Origin: UBA1227 sp963629305 | GTDB lineage: Bacteria > Bacillota > Clostridia > Oscillospirales > Acutalibacteraceae | Assembly (NCBI GenBank): GCA_963629305.1 | Contig: CAVGIJ010000001.1 | Location: forward strand, 119,868-183,867 | Reading direction: 5' to 3' | Length of the DNA stretch: 64,000 nucleotides | Part shown: piece after piece, positions 24,530-33,585 of the stretch | Position numbering within the stretch: position 1 is the first letter of the stretch | Layout: the number at the start of each line of letters is the position of its first letter | Translations under genes and position numbers: made by a program | The notes under the pieces: model-generated | Told to the model about the DNA's origin: nothing | What the model saw: only the letters and a program-made list of their open reading frames with translations | Database searches by the model: none

Positions 24530-25081
24530 ATGATTTACTTATTTTTGGCAAACGGATTTGAAGAGATCGAAGCTGTTGCTCCCGTTGACGTTCTCAGACG
24601 TTGCGGACTTGAGGTAAAGTCCGTATGCATTGAAAACAATGCGGATTATCTTATAACCGGGGCACACGGGATAACCGTAAAAACAGATCTTCTCGCAGAT
24701 GAGGTTTGCTTTGATGATATGGAAGCGGTTATTCTTCCGGGCGGTATGCCGGGTACGAAGAATCTCGAGGCATCTGAAGATGTCAGACAGATTCTGAAAT
24801 ACTGCTATGACCATGATAAGCTTATCTGTGCTATCTGTGCAGCACCGTCAGTTCTCGGACATCTCGGATTGCTCAAAGGGAAAAAGGCAACCTGTTTTCC
24901 GGGATTTGAGCGCGAACTACATTGCGGCGTCTTCACAGGGGGTTCGGTTACCGTTGACGGCAAACTCATAACTGCCGACGGACCCGGAAGTGCCGTTAAA
25001 TTCGGTGAAGCAATCGCAGCCCACTTTGTCGGCGGAGAGGCGGCACGCAGAGTAACCGAGGCTATGCAGCTCAGATTTTAA
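24530..25081 (+). CDS. DJ-1/PfpI family protein (YajL/ThiJ-like)
   Basis: This is a 183-residue protein of the DJ-1 branch. It begins MIYLFLANGFEEIEAVAPVD, contains VILPGGMPGTKNL, and has the nucleophile elbow ICAICAAPSVLG with Cys103. The end, TADGPGSAVKFGEAI, matches DJ-1 proteins. Members act as oxidative-stress chaperones or deglycases/glyoxalases; the exact activity is disputed. It is the fourth gene of the tmk unit, with a GGAG site before ATG 24530. Confidence 0.92.
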   Translation: MIYLFLANGFEEIEAVAPVDVLRRCGLEVKSVCIENNADYLITGAHGITVKTDLLADEVCFDDMEAVILPGGMPGTKNLEASEDVRQILKYCYDHDKLICAICAAPSVLGHLGLLKGKKATCFPGFERELHCGVFTGGSVTVDGKLITADGPGSAVKFGEAIAAHFVGGEAARRVTEAMQLRF

Positions 25082-25101
25082 TTTTCGGAGGAATCGATTA
25101 A

Positions 25102-26736
25102 ATGCCCGATAACAAAAGTAACCCAAACTCTTTTGATGTTGATAAAGAACTTGAAGAGCTTATGAGAAGTGTAAATGCACATTCTCACGCAAACTCATCA
25201 GGTTCGGCAAATACACAAGTCAGAGAAACCTTGTCGGAAGGTCAGCGCAGGGGTATTCCGACATCTCAGGCCTCACAGCATGCCGGACAACAACCGTCGA
25301 GGCCAATACCGAACCGTCAGAGGCCGGCGAGTCAGCAAAGCAGGACTTCTCAAAAAGGCGGCAGTATGCCCGAACGACCACGCAAGGAAAAGCAATCTCT
25401 GACGCAGAGACTCTCGAAAACACTTTCTGTGAATCTCAAACCGCAGGAGCCCAGAATTGTTACAAAGACAAACAACGGAATAAAGATGTACGAGGACAAA
25501 ACCGACTACAGCAAAATGAATGACAGGGACGCTTCTTATTATACCGGAGAGGTTTATTTTGCATCCAAAAAGCCCGCACCCGTTCAGGCTCCTGTTCCTT
25601 CTGACGGCGCAGCTGCCGTAAAGGGCGATGGTATTTCACGCAAGATAAATGACTTTCTCAAAAAAGGCGGAAAACGCGCCGCTATCATTTATGTTGCAAT
25701 ACTTGTTGTTATCTCCGTCCTGTTTTCCATACACATCATGTCATTGCTCAATGACATCTTTGCATTTAACAGAAGCGATGACGTAAAGACTATCACAGTA
25801 TCCGAAAATGCAACAACAAACCAGATCATAAAGCAGCTTGATAAGGCGGGGCTCATAAAGCACAGAACATTCTGTAAAATCTTCATGGGCATGACAAAGA
25901 GTCTCCACGAGGTTTCGGGAGAGCCGGTCTACTTAAGCGGCGTATACTATCTTAAAGCTTCAATGGGACTTGAAAAAATGCTCCTGTCGTGTCAGGAGGT
26001 TCATAAGGCGGAAACTGTCACGGTCACAATACCGGAGGGCTTTACCATACAGCAGATTGCCGAAAAACTTGAAAAGGCCAAGGTATGTATGAGTGATGAG
26101 TTTTACAACAATGTAAAGAGTGCCGAGTTCTCCTACTCCTTCCTGAAAAGCATTGAGAATAAATCGTCACGGTATGAGTATCTTGAGGGGTATCTTTATC
26201 CTGATACTTATGAATTCTATGTAGGACAAAATGCAAGTTCCGTAATCAATACACTTCTCGAAAACTTTGAGAACCGCTTCCCTGAGGAGTACAAGGCTCG
26301 CGCCAAGGAAATGGGAATGACAATAGACGAGGTTGTAACACTTGCATCAATTGTTCAAAAGGAAGCTGCGGATGCGGAGCAGATGCCTGTTGTTGCGAAG
26401 ATATTCCTAAACAGACTTTCATCTTCAAACTTCCCGTCGCTTCAATCAGATGCCACAAACGTGTACGTAAACAAGTATATCAAGCCGAATGTTACGAGCG
26501 GAGAGTTTGACAGCTACTGGCAAAAGTACAGTACCTATGCGTGCATAGGTCTCCCCGCAGGTCCTATCTGCTCACCGGGTGATGATGCTATAAAAGCAGT
26601 GCTCTGGCCGGCAGACACCGACGCATATTATTTCTGCCATGACAGCGCGGGGAATATCTACACCGCAAAAACCGAGGCAGAGCACAATGCAAACTACTAC
26701 AAGGCTCTCAGCGGAACAGGAGACAGTGATGAATAA
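25102..26736 (+). CDS. mltG: Endolytic transglycosylase MltG (YceG-like)
   Basis: This 544-residue membrane-bound lytic transglycosylase is thought to cut nascent glycan strands and set their length. A long polar, Gln/Arg/Ser-rich cytosolic region (about 1-190) precedes one membrane segment (about 192-214). The extracellular part has a LysM-like subdomain (ENATTNQIIKQLDKAGLIK, then TIPEGFTIQQIAEKL) and the YceG catalytic domain with LEGYLYPDTYEF and the proposed catalytic Glu421 in IVQKEA. ...CIGLPAGPICSPG near the end is typical. The extended N-terminus is common in streptococci and clostridia, where it may bind division proteins. Confidence 0.95.
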   Translation: MPDNKSNPNSFDVDKELEELMRSVNAHSHANSSGSANTQVRETLSEGQRRGIPTSQASQHAGQQPSRPIPNRQRPASQQSRTSQKGGSMPERPRKEKQSLTQRLSKTLSVNLKPQEPRIVTKTNNGIKMYEDKTDYSKMNDRDASYYTGEVYFASKKPAPVQAPVPSDGAAAVKGDGISRKINDFLKKGGKRAAIIYVAILVVISVLFSIHIMSLLNDIFAFNRSDDVKTITVSENATTNQIIKQLDKAGLIKHRTFCKIFMGMTKSLHEVSGEPVYLSGVYYLKASMGLEKMLLSCQEVHKAETVTVTIPEGFTIQQIAEKLEKAKVCMSDEFYNNVKSAEFSYSFLKSIENKSSRYEYLEGYLYPDTYEFYVGQNASSVINTLLENFENRFPEEYKARAKEMGMTIDEVVTLASIVQKEAADAEQMPVVAKIFLNRLSSSNFPSLQSDATNVYVNKYIKPNVTSGEFDSYWQKYSTYACIGLPAGPICSPGDDAIKAVLWPADTDAYYFCHDSAGNIYTAKTEAEHNANYYKALSGTGDSDE

Positions 26737-27967
26737 CACTCACATAAAAGCTCCGGAACTTCTTGCTCCGGCGGGTGATCTTGAACGCCTGAGCGCGGCT
26801 TTACTCTACGGTGCAGACGCGGTATATCTCGGCGGAAAGATTTTCAACATGAGAGCGGCAACCGAAAGCTTTGATAAGGACAGCCTTAAGTCAGCGGTCA
26901 AAATGTGTCATGATAAAGGCACAAAGGTGCATTATATCTGCAATACATTGCCGAGAAACAATGAGATACCCATGCTGCCGGAATTTTTTGAAACGGCCGC
27001 AGACGCAGGTGTGGACGCATTTATAATCGCAGATGTCGGTGTTATGAAGTGTGCTCAAAAGTACGCGCCGCAGATTGATATTCATATGTCAACGCAGACC
27101 GGCATAGTTAATTATGAGACTGCACGTGTACTCCACGATATGGGAGCAAAGCGCGTGATAATGGCGAGAGAAGTATCGCTGGACGAGATTGCCGAAATAC
27201 GTGCAAAGACACCGTCTGATCTTGAAATAGAGTGCTTTGTGCACGGGGCGATGTGTATGTCTTTTTCGGGCCGCTGTATGCTTTCAAATTATCTTACGGG
27301 CAGAGATGCCAACCGTGGCGACTGCGCACAGCCGTGCCGCTGGAAGTACCACCTCGTTGAGGAAAAAAGGCCCGGTCAATACTTTGAGATAACCGATGAT
27401 AAGAGCGGTACATATATACTCAACTCGCAGGACATGTGTATGATAGAACACATACCGCAGCTTGTGGCTGCCGGAATTGACAGCTTCAAGATTGAAGGCA
27501 GGGCAAAGTCCGCTTATTATGCCGCTGCCGTGACTAACGCATACCGTGTCGCAATTGACGAATTCATGGAAAACCCGTCACCTGATTTTAGACCATCTGA
27601 GTGGGTTGTAGATGAGATGAGAAAAATCAGTTACAGAGATTACTGTACCGGATTTTTCTTCGGCCCGCCGCAAGGGGACGCCCATGTTTACTATGACGGG
27701 GTGTACATACGCGAGTGGGACATAATTGCCAATGTACTTGACTCTGACGGTGAATTCCTTACCGTTACACAGCGCAACAGATTCTTTGAGGGTGACGAGC
27801 TTGAAGTTCTCATGCCAAAGACAGAGCCTTTCAAAATCACCGTTTCTAAGATGTACAACGAGGCGGGTGAATGTATTTCCGTTGCTCCGAATCCTATGGC
27901 TGTTATCAAAATAAAGTGTGATAAAAAGATACCGACAGGTGCAATACTCAGAAAAGAAAAACTTTAA
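26729..27967 (+). CDS. Peptidase U32 family protein (RlhA/YhbU type)
   Basis: This is a 412-residue U32 protein. The family signature is complete: ECFVHGAMCMSFSGRCMLS followed by GRDANRGDCAQPCRW, then the later cysteine-bearing RDYCTGFFF, which together supply Fe-S ligands. It opens PELLAPAGDLERLSAALLYG. U32 proteins were first described as collagenases, but relatives such as RlhA, TrhP and UbiU/V are RNA- or ubiquinone-hydroxylation factors, so a role in RNA hydroxylation is more likely than proteolysis. The start ATG 26729 overlaps mltG by 8 bases, behind AGGAG; the longer open frame upstream lies inside mltG. Confidence 0.92.
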   Translation: MNNTHIKAPELLAPAGDLERLSAALLYGADAVYLGGKIFNMRAATESFDKDSLKSAVKMCHDKGTKVHYICNTLPRNNEIPMLPEFFETAADAGVDAFIIADVGVMKCAQKYAPQIDIHMSTQTGIVNYETARVLHDMGAKRVIMAREVSLDEIAEIRAKTPSDLEIECFVHGAMCMSFSGRCMLSNYLTGRDANRGDCAQPCRWKYHLVEEKRPGQYFEITDDKSGTYILNSQDMCMIEHIPQLVAAGIDSFKIEGRAKSAYYAAAVTNAYRVAIDEFMENPSPDFRPSEWVVDEMRKISYRDYCTGFFFGPPQGDAHVYYDGVYIREWDIIANVLDSDGEFLTVTQRNRFFEGDELEVLMPKTEPFKITVSKMYNEAGECISVAPNPMAVIKIKCDKKIPTGAILRKEKL

Positions 27968-28003
27968 TTTCGGCTCTTGCCGACTTTAGTATTGGAGGTC
28001 AGT

Positions 28004-29002
28004 ATGTCAACTATCAGAGAAGAAACCTTGAAAATTGAGGACATTACACTTTCGTCTGTTGCTGCTCACGCGAGTCAGACAAAAGGCAGAAGAACTCCCG
28101 AGGCAGAATGTGACTTACGCACATGCTATCAGCGTGACAGGGACAGAATAATTCACTGCAGCGCATTTCGCCGTCTGAAACATAAGACTCAGGTTTTTCT
28201 CGCACCGACAGGTGACCATTACAGAACAAGACTTACGCATACGCTTGAGGTTGCGCAGATTGCGAGAACCATGGCAAGAGGCTTGCGTCTTAATGAGGAT
28301 TTGACAGAGGCTATTGCTCTCGGTCATGACCTCGGCCATACGCCGTTCGGTCATGCCGGAGAACGTGCTTTAGATGCCATATTCCCGGACGGGTTTAAGC
28401 ATTTTGAACAGAGTCTTCGAGTTGTTGACGAGCTTGAAAAGGACGGCCTCGGACTGAATCTTACATATGAAGTGCGTGACGGAATACTCTGTCATACCGT
28501 AGGTAAGGAAGCTGATACTCTTGAGGGCAGGCTTGTAAAGTATGCCGACCACATAGCGTACATAAATCATGACATTGATGACGCGGAGCGCGCCGGGATT
28601 TTGACGGAGGAGGATATTCCTCTTCACCTGCGCGAGGTTCTCGGTAAGAGCAAGAGCCAGCGTATAAATACCATGGTTCGTGCAATTCTTGAGTCCTCGG
28701 ACAGAGACATAAAAATGACTCCGCATATCTATGACGCATATGATGAGCTTCATAAATTCATGTTTGCCAATGTTTACACAAACCCCGTATGCAAGGGTGA
28801 AGAGGGAAAGGCAATAGCCATAGTTCAGGAACTTTATGGGTATTTTGCAAAGCATCCGGATGAAATGCCTCCCGAGTATCGGAGGGTGGCGCAGAATGAA
28901 TCCCCGCAGCGCGGAGCGTGCGATTACATATCCGGAATGAGTGATCATTACGCATTGCAGACATTTAACAATTTGTTTGTTCCGAAATTCTGGGTTGAAT
29001 AA
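28004..29002 (+). CDS. dgt: Deoxyguanosinetriphosphate triphosphohydrolase-like HD protein
   Basis: This is a 332-residue dNTPase-like enzyme of the HD superfamily. The motif series is RDRIIHCSAFRRLKHKTQV, then DHYRTRLTHTLEVAQIAR, AIALGHDLGHTPFGHAGE with the HD pair, and YADHIAYINHDIDDA. These are the metal ligands and the dGTPase helix. ATG 28004 is preceded by TTGGAGG. In Firmicutes the gene commonly sits upstream of dnaG and rpoD, as here, probably linking dNTP pools and replication. Confidence 0.94.
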   Translation: MSTIREETLKIEDITLSSVAAHASQTKGRRTPEAECDLRTCYQRDRDRIIHCSAFRRLKHKTQVFLAPTGDHYRTRLTHTLEVAQIARTMARGLRLNEDLTEAIALGHDLGHTPFGHAGERALDAIFPDGFKHFEQSLRVVDELEKDGLGLNLTYEVRDGILCHTVGKEADTLEGRLVKYADHIAYINHDIDDAERAGILTEEDIPLHLREVLGKSKSQRINTMVRAILESSDRDIKMTPHIYDAYDELHKFMFANVYTNPVCKGEEGKAIAIVQELYGYFAKHPDEMPPEYRRVAQNESPQRGACDYISGMSDHYALQTFNNLFVPKFWVE

Positions 29003-29046
29003 CCCGCAGATTTCTGTTTATAAGCTTAAGAAGGGAGATGACGTCT

Positions 29047-30810
29047 GTGCCTATACGTGAAGAGTTTCTAACAGAGCTTCGTGATAAAACCGACATAGAA
29101 GACCTTATCGGCTCATATGTTGAGCTGAAAAGACGCGGACGTCTTTCAAAGGGACTCTGTCCTTTTCACAGCGAAAAAACTCCTTCATTTACCGTATACC
29201 CCGACACACAGTCTTACTATTGCTTCGGCTGCGGGAAGGGTGGCGATGTAATAACCTTTATCCGTGAAATTGAGAACCTCGACTATGTCGAGTCGGTAAA
29301 GTTTCTCGCCGAGCGCGCGGGACTTAACATGCCGGATGACAATTACGACGATACACTTTCAAAAAAGAAACGCCGTATGCTTATAATCAACAAAGAAGCG
29401 GCGCGTTTCTTTCACAACTATATGATGAGTCCGCAGGGAAAAGCCGGGCTTGACTACTGGCTCGGACGGGGCCTGACTTTAAGTACAATAAGGCACTTTG
29501 GCCTCGGCTATGCACCCGACGACTGGTCAACTCTTATTCATTATATGAAATCAAAAGGATTTTCGGAGCTTGAGCTCTACGAGGCAAACCTTGCGAAAAA
29601 GAGTGAAAAGGGTCGTTATTACGACAATTTCAGAAATAGGGTTATGACCCCTATCATTGACCTTCGGGGCAATATCATCGCATTCGGCGGAAGAGTACTT
29701 GATGACTCAAAACCTAAGTATGTCAATACGTCGGATACATTGGTCTACAAAAAAAGCCTTGCTGTTTTCGCGCTCAATTTCGCGAAGAATTCCGGTGAAG
29801 ACAGCCTCATACTCTGCGAGGGGTATATGGATGTCATTTCTCTTCATCAGGCGGGCTTCACCAATGCTGTTGCCGGACTCGGAACGGCGCTTACGGATGA
29901 GCAGGTAAGGCTCATCTCAAGGTACTGTGACAAGGTCTATCTCTCGTATGACAATGACGGAGCCGGACACGAGGCCATGGAAAAGGCCATTTCCAAATTT
30001 GAAAACACGGGTCTGCTTATAAGCCCGCTTACGCTTCAAGGCGGAAAGGACCCGGATGAAATAATCAAAAAATTCGGAGCGGAGCGTTTTCGTTCAATTC
30101 TAAACGGCGCTTCCAACGAAGTTGAATACAAATTACTTGAGTGTAAAAAGGGACTGGATATCTCTTCGGATGACGGGCGGATCAAATATCTCAGACGGGC
30201 CGTGCCAATCCTGGCGAAACTGCAGAATGCCATTGAGAAAGATGTTTATGCCGCAAGGTTATCGGAAGAGCTTGGTGTCTCAAAGGATGCCATAATGCTC
30301 CAAATGAAGGATGAGGAAAGACGCCTTTTCAGGCAAACAAAGAAAATGGACTTTCAAAACCTTCAAAAAGAGTTGGATCCTCACGCGGGAAACAAAGGAA
30401 AAGGCGACTCTGCCAAAGCGGGAATCCGTCTTTTTAAAGCGGAAGAGATGGTTGTTACATCGCTTCTGAAAAACCCGGATTTTTTGAAAAAAATCAGCAC
30501 GAGTATCACTCCGGAAGATTTTACAGACACTTTTCTTCGTCGTGTATACACGGTCGTTTCTGAGAGAATCAATTCCGGAAAATCCGCGGATTTTATATTT
30601 TTGTCATCTGAGTTTACACCTGATGAAATGGGTAAGCTGGTTAAACTTCAGAATAGTTCCGGATATTTGTCCAATACTTACGAGGAGATTTCCGATTGCA
30701 TAAAGGTTATTAAATCGGAAAAAATCATCAGCGACAAAAAAAATATGGATCCTGCAAAACTGAGTAATGATGAATTTTTAAAATTATTTGACTTAAACAG
30801 CAACAAATAG
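29047..30810 (+). CDS. dnaG: DNA primase DnaG
   Basis: This is a 587-residue replication primase. The N-terminal CHC2 zinc domain shows GLCPFHSEKTPSF and SYYCFGCGKGGDVI. The RNA-polymerase/TOPRIM core includes FRNRVMTPI, AFGGRVLD, LCEGYMDVISLHQAG and the metal site YDNDGAGHEA. The C-terminal part, after a Lys-rich linker near 445, is the helicase-binding (DnaB-interacting) domain. I chose GTG 29047 (protein begins MPIREEFLTEL): it fits the family start and lies 9 bases after AAGGGAG. An ATG at 29038 overlaps that site. rpoD follows 56 bases later. Confidence 0.97.
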   Translation: MPIREEFLTELRDKTDIEDLIGSYVELKRRGRLSKGLCPFHSEKTPSFTVYPDTQSYYCFGCGKGGDVITFIREIENLDYVESVKFLAERAGLNMPDDNYDDTLSKKKRRMLIINKEAARFFHNYMMSPQGKAGLDYWLGRGLTLSTIRHFGLGYAPDDWSTLIHYMKSKGFSELELYEANLAKKSEKGRYYDNFRNRVMTPIIDLRGNIIAFGGRVLDDSKPKYVNTSDTLVYKKSLAVFALNFAKNSGEDSLILCEGYMDVISLHQAGFTNAVAGLGTALTDEQVRLISRYCDKVYLSYDNDGAGHEAMEKAISKFENTGLLISPLTLQGGKDPDEIIKKFGAERFRSILNGASNEVEYKLLECKKGLDISSDDGRIKYLRRAVPILAKLQNAIEKDVYAARLSEELGVSKDAIMLQMKDEERRLFRQTKKMDFQNLQKELDPHAGNKGKGDSAKAGIRLFKAEEMVVTSLLKNPDFLKKISTSITPEDFTDTFLRRVYTVVSERINSGKSADFIFLSSEFTPDEMGKLVKLQNSSGYLSNTYEEISDCIKVIKSEKIISDKKNMDPAKLSNDEFLKLFDLNSNK

Positions 30811-30866
30811 TAAAATACCCGTTACATATTGACGCACTGAGTCGAATTAAGGGAGAGTAAAACAGT

Positions 30867-31964
30867 ATGGAAGAAAAAAAGAGCGGAGCAAACTCCATTC
30901 AGTCCCTCATTGAAAAGGGTAAAGCACAGGGACGACTCAGCACTAACGACATTGACGCCGCTATTGTTGAAGTGGACATGGATATTGAAGATCTTGATAA
31001 ACTCTACGAAACCCTTGAACAGAACAATATTGAAATTATAGATGACCTGGGCGATGCTGCTCTCGAAACACTTAACTTCGACCTTGAAATGCCTAAGGCC
31101 GTTGAAATGGGTGCCGTCGATAACTCTAAAAATGCCGCAATGGATGATCCGGTTAAGGTTTATCTTAAGGAGATAGGACGCGTACCGCTTTTAACTCCTG
31201 AGGAAGAGATTGAGCTTGCTATTCGTATCTCCGAGGGTGATGAGGCCGCAAAGCAGAAACTTGCAGAATCAAACCTTCGACTCGTTGTAAGTATTGCAAA
31301 ACGCTATGTGGGCAGAGGTATGCAGTTTCTCGACCTTATTCAGGAGGGAAATCTCGGCCTTATAAAAGCGGTTGATAAATTTGACTTTACAAAGGGATTT
31401 AAGTTTTCAACATATGCTACATGGTGGATACGCCAGGCAATAACACGAGCTATTGCAGACCAGGCGAGAACCATACGTATTCCGGTACACATGGTTGAAA
31501 CAATCAATAAGGTTAAAAAGACCAGCAGCCTGCTTCTTCATAAGAACGGCAGGGATCCTACGGCAGAGGAGATTGCAAAAGAACTTGACATGCCTGTTGA
31601 AAAGGTGCGTGAAATTCTTCGTGTCGCGCAAGAACCTGTTTCTCTTGAAACTCCTATAGGTGAGGAGGAAGATTCTCATCTCGGTGACTTCATTCCCGAT
31701 GACGACGCGCTTGCACCGGCAGACGCCGCCTCCATGCTTCTCCTTAAAGAACAGCTTGCAGATGTCTTAAAGACTCTTACCCCGAGAGAGGAAAAGGTTC
31801 TCTCACTCCGTTTCGGTCTTGAGGACGGACATCCGCGCACACTTGAGGAGGTGGGAAAGGAGTTCAATGTAACGCGTGAACGTATTCGTCAGATTGAAGC
31901 AAAAGCACTTCGCAAGCTTCGTCATCCGAGCCGTTCAAAGAAGCTCAAGGACTTCCTTAATTGA
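30867..31964 (+). CDS. rpoD: Primary sigma factor RpoD (SigA)
   Basis: This 365-residue factor is the housekeeping sigma. After a short region 1.1 (SLIEKGKAQGRLSTNDI), region 1.2 is DPVKVYLKEIGRVPLLTPEE. Region 2 includes NLRLVVSIAKRYVGRGMQFL and the -10 recognition helix YATWWIRQAITRAIADQ. Region 3 is HMVETINKV and onward, and region 4 ends with the helix-turn-helix EVGKEFNVTRERIRQIEAKA and LRKLRHPSRSKKL. The acidic insertion between 1.1 and 1.2 is short. It is the last gene of the dgt-dnaG-rpoD macromolecular synthesis unit and is followed by the first copy of the duplicated terminator. Confidence 0.99.
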   Translation: MEEKKSGANSIQSLIEKGKAQGRLSTNDIDAAIVEVDMDIEDLDKLYETLEQNNIEIIDDLGDAALETLNFDLEMPKAVEMGAVDNSKNAAMDDPVKVYLKEIGRVPLLTPEEEIELAIRISEGDEAAKQKLAESNLRLVVSIAKRYVGRGMQFLDLIQEGNLGLIKAVDKFDFTKGFKFSTYATWWIRQAITRAIADQARTIRIPVHMVETINKVKKTSSLLLHKNGRDPTAEEIAKELDMPVEKVREILRVAQEPVSLETPIGEEEDSHLGDFIPDDDALAPADAASMLLLKEQLADVLKTLTPREEKVLSLRFGLEDGHPRTLEEVGKEFNVTRERIRQIEAKALRKLRHPSRSKKLKDFLN

Positions 31965-32020
31965 TTTTTTGTCTTTTGGCAATTACTCGAAAAAACTCTC
32001 AGCATGATGAATTTAACTTT

Positions 32021-32060
32021 TGCGGATGGCAGGTAAAACTGCCATCCGTTTTTTGCTGTA
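32021..32060 (+). repeat. 40-bp direct repeat, copy 1; intrinsic terminator of rpoD
   Basis: This is a hairpin GGATGGCAG / CTGCCATCC with loop GTAAAA, followed by GTTTTTTGCTG. The whole 40-base stretch occurs again, base for base, at 40768-40807. The identity runs beyond the hairpin on both sides and then ends. It terminates dnaG-rpoD and marks the left border of the SipW/TasA island. Confidence 0.95.
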
Positions 32061-32170
32061 AAAATCCTCTCATTTTAGTGGGGATTGTTACACAAAAATG
32101 AATCGTTTTAATAATAACAAGCATTGACTAATATTTAACAAAACGGAAGATACTTGTAACTACGTTTATT

Positions 32171-32183
32171 TTACATTGTGTAA
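32171..32183. promoter_or_regulatory. Palindrome TTACATTGTGTAA upstream of sipW
   Basis: This is a perfect inverted repeat, TTACA-TTG-TGTAA, about 90 bases before the sipW -35 box. A related TTACACAA lies at 32088-32095. It is a candidate operator; no regulator gene is adjacent. The 397 bases between rpoD and sipW otherwise hold only the terminator, the repeated motifs and the promoter, with no gene. Confidence 0.4.
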
Positions 32184-32211
32184 AGTAAAATGGCTTTAAC
32201 GGTAAATATAT

Positions 32212-32225
32212 ACAAATTGTGTATA
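32212..32225. promoter_or_regulatory. Operator-like repeat ACAAATTGTGTATA, distal copy
   Basis: This 14-base word lies inside a larger near-palindrome (ATATACA...TGTATAT type). It recurs with one mismatch at 32286-32299, 74 bases on. The spacing is about seven helical turns, compatible with cooperative or looping repression. This is inference from the repeat alone. Confidence 0.45.
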
Positions 32226-32272
32226 TCGGCAAGGAAAAAAATGTATAAAACCGAGAATATGTTCTTATGCAA

Positions 32273-32301
32273 TTGAAATTCGTTCACAAATTGTTTATAC
32301 T
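32273..32301 (+). promoter_or_regulatory. Sigma-A promoter of the sipW-tasA island
   Basis: TTGAAA (32273-32278) and TATACT (32296-32301) are spaced by exactly 17 bases. Transcription would start near 32308, about 54 bases before the sipW ATG. The -10 element is overlapped by the proximal operator-like repeat. Confidence 0.85.
32286..32299. promoter_or_regulatory. Operator-like repeat ACAAATTGTTTATA, proximal copy overlapping the -10
   Basis: This differs from the distal copy at one position and covers the spacer and first bases of the -10 box. A protein bound here would block RNA polymerase, so repression is the simplest reading. Confidence 0.5.
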
Positions 32302-32361
32302 TGTTCGAAAGCGGAGATAAGTACAGTTTAATGTGCAGAGAAAATGAAGGGGAAAGAGAAA

Positions 32362-32859
32362 ATGGCTAAAAGGGTGTATAATACTGTCTTGACAGTGTTG
32401 ATAGCTATTATTGTTATTCTTGCAATCTTACTTGCAGGGATAAGACTCTTTGGTTACATTCCGTTCACAGTTTTATCGGGATCAATGGAACCGACATACC
32501 ATGTGGGTTCAATGATATACGTAAAAGAAACAGATACGGATTCCCTTAAAGTCGGAGATCCCGTTACTTTTTATCTTGATGACGGAAAAACCGTTGCCAC
32601 TCACAGAATTATTGAAATTGACAAAGAGAATAAAACATTCAAAACACAGGGTGACGCGAATGAAACACCTGATGCATCTCCTGTGGATTTTGCAAGTGTT
32701 ATAGGTACCCCAAAGTTTACTATTCCGAACCTTGGGTATTTTTATGCCTTCATTTCGGGAGTGCCGGGAAGGTATATTGCCATAGCCGCATTGGTTGTCA
32801 TCATACTTTTAAGCTTTTTGTCTGACCTCATTTGGCCGTCGGATAAAAGCAAACAATAA
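32362..32859 (+). CDS. sipW: SipW-type (ER-like) signal peptidase I
   Basis: This is a 165-residue membrane peptidase with segments at about 8-30 and 138-158. The active-site serine is Ser41 in VLSGSMEP. The position of the general base in bacterial signal peptidases (Lys) is taken by His81 in VATHRIIEI, and Asp98 sits in TQGDAN, so it is the Ser-His-Asp archaeal/eukaryotic type represented by Bacillus SipW. SipW matures TasA and TapA. The start is taken as ATG 32362, since AAGGGGAAAGAG serves as its ribosome site; an ATG at 32344 overlaps it. It is the first gene of the island and its expected substrates are the three TasA-like proteins that follow. Confidence 0.94.
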   Translation: MAKRVYNTVLTVLIAIIVILAILLAGIRLFGYIPFTVLSGSMEPTYHVGSMIYVKETDTDSLKVGDPVTFYLDDGKTVATHRIIEIDKENKTFKTQGDANETPDASPVDFASVIGTPKFTIPNLGYFYAFISGVPGRYIAIAALVVIILLSFLSDLIWPSDKSKQ

Positions 32860-32932
32860 GGTTATAAGTTCTGTAAAAGGGGCAGAACTCGTAATATATA
32901 ATAATGAAAAAGAAAAAATGGAGGAACAAAAC

Positions 32933-33553
32933 ATGAAAAACACAAAGAAAATTGTCGCACTTGTACTTGCAATAGTACTTGTTTGCGCAGCATCCGTAAT
33001 GGGAACACTCGCTTATCTTAATTCAACAACAGTTATAGCAACAAACACATTCACAGTAGGTGATGTAAAAATCACACTCGACGAGGCAAAGGTTAATGAG
33101 TACGGTGTAGCAATAGGTACAGACCGTGTTACAGGCAACACATACAAACTCATTCCGGGTCACACTTATACAAAAGATCCTACCATCCATGTTCAGAAAG
33201 GCAGCGAGGAGTGCTATGTATTTGTAAAGGTTGAGAACGGTCTTGCAGATATTGAAGCTGGAACAACGATTGCTCAGCAGATGGAAAAAAATGATTGGAC
33301 TAAACTTACAGGTGTTGATGGTGTTGAAAACGTTTATTACTACCAAAGAACTGTTGACGCGCGTAGTGACGCTATAGATCTTCCTGTTTTTGGTGAGTTT
33401 ACTATTAATTCCGCTCTTGATGCAGAAGATTTAAGCAATTATGGGGGTGCCAATATCACAGTTACGGGTTACGCTATCCAGGCAGACGGATTTGAAAATG
33501 TTAATGCTGCTGCCGCTGCAGTACCTGGACTTAAAACCTCAACAAACAGCTAA
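32933..33553 (+). CDS. TasA/camelysin-like secreted fibre protein 1 (probable major subunit)
   Basis: This 206-residue protein has a SipW-type signal sequence: KNTKK, a hydrophobic core, and GTLAYLNSTT at about 24-33, with cleavage expected near residue 28. The mature part begins with TNTFTVGDVKITLDEAKV, the opening beta strands shared by TasA and camelysin (M73) proteins, and includes IPGHTYTKDPTIHVQKGSEECYVFVKVEN, given here in parts as IPGHTYTKDPTIHV and CYVFVKVEN. The end is Ala-rich. TasA proteins polymerise into matrix fibres by donor-strand exchange. ATG 32933 follows GGAGGA. It is separated from the rest of the island by a 184-200-base gap with a strong hairpin, suggesting higher expression than the downstream genes. 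Confidence 0.85.
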   Translation: MKNTKKIVALVLAIVLVCAASVMGTLAYLNSTTVIATNTFTVGDVKITLDEAKVNEYGVAIGTDRVTGNTYKLIPGHTYTKDPTIHVQKGSEECYVFVKVENGLADIEAGTTIAQQMEKNDWTKLTGVDGVENVYYYQRTVDARSDAIDLPVFGEFTINSALDAEDLSNYGGANITVTGYAIQADGFENVNAAAAAVPGLKTSTNS

Positions 33554-33585
33554 TTCTGTTTTCTACTTAAAACATTAAATTTAAA

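Noticed and set aside
26639..26728. Upstream extension of the U32 peptidase frame into mltG
   Set aside because: The ribosome site AGGAG and family start fit ATG 26729; the extension encodes nothing like the family.
28370..28948. 192-codon minus-strand frame opposite the dGTPase gene
   Set aside because: The plus strand encodes full dGTPase motifs; the antisense product has no recognisable feature.
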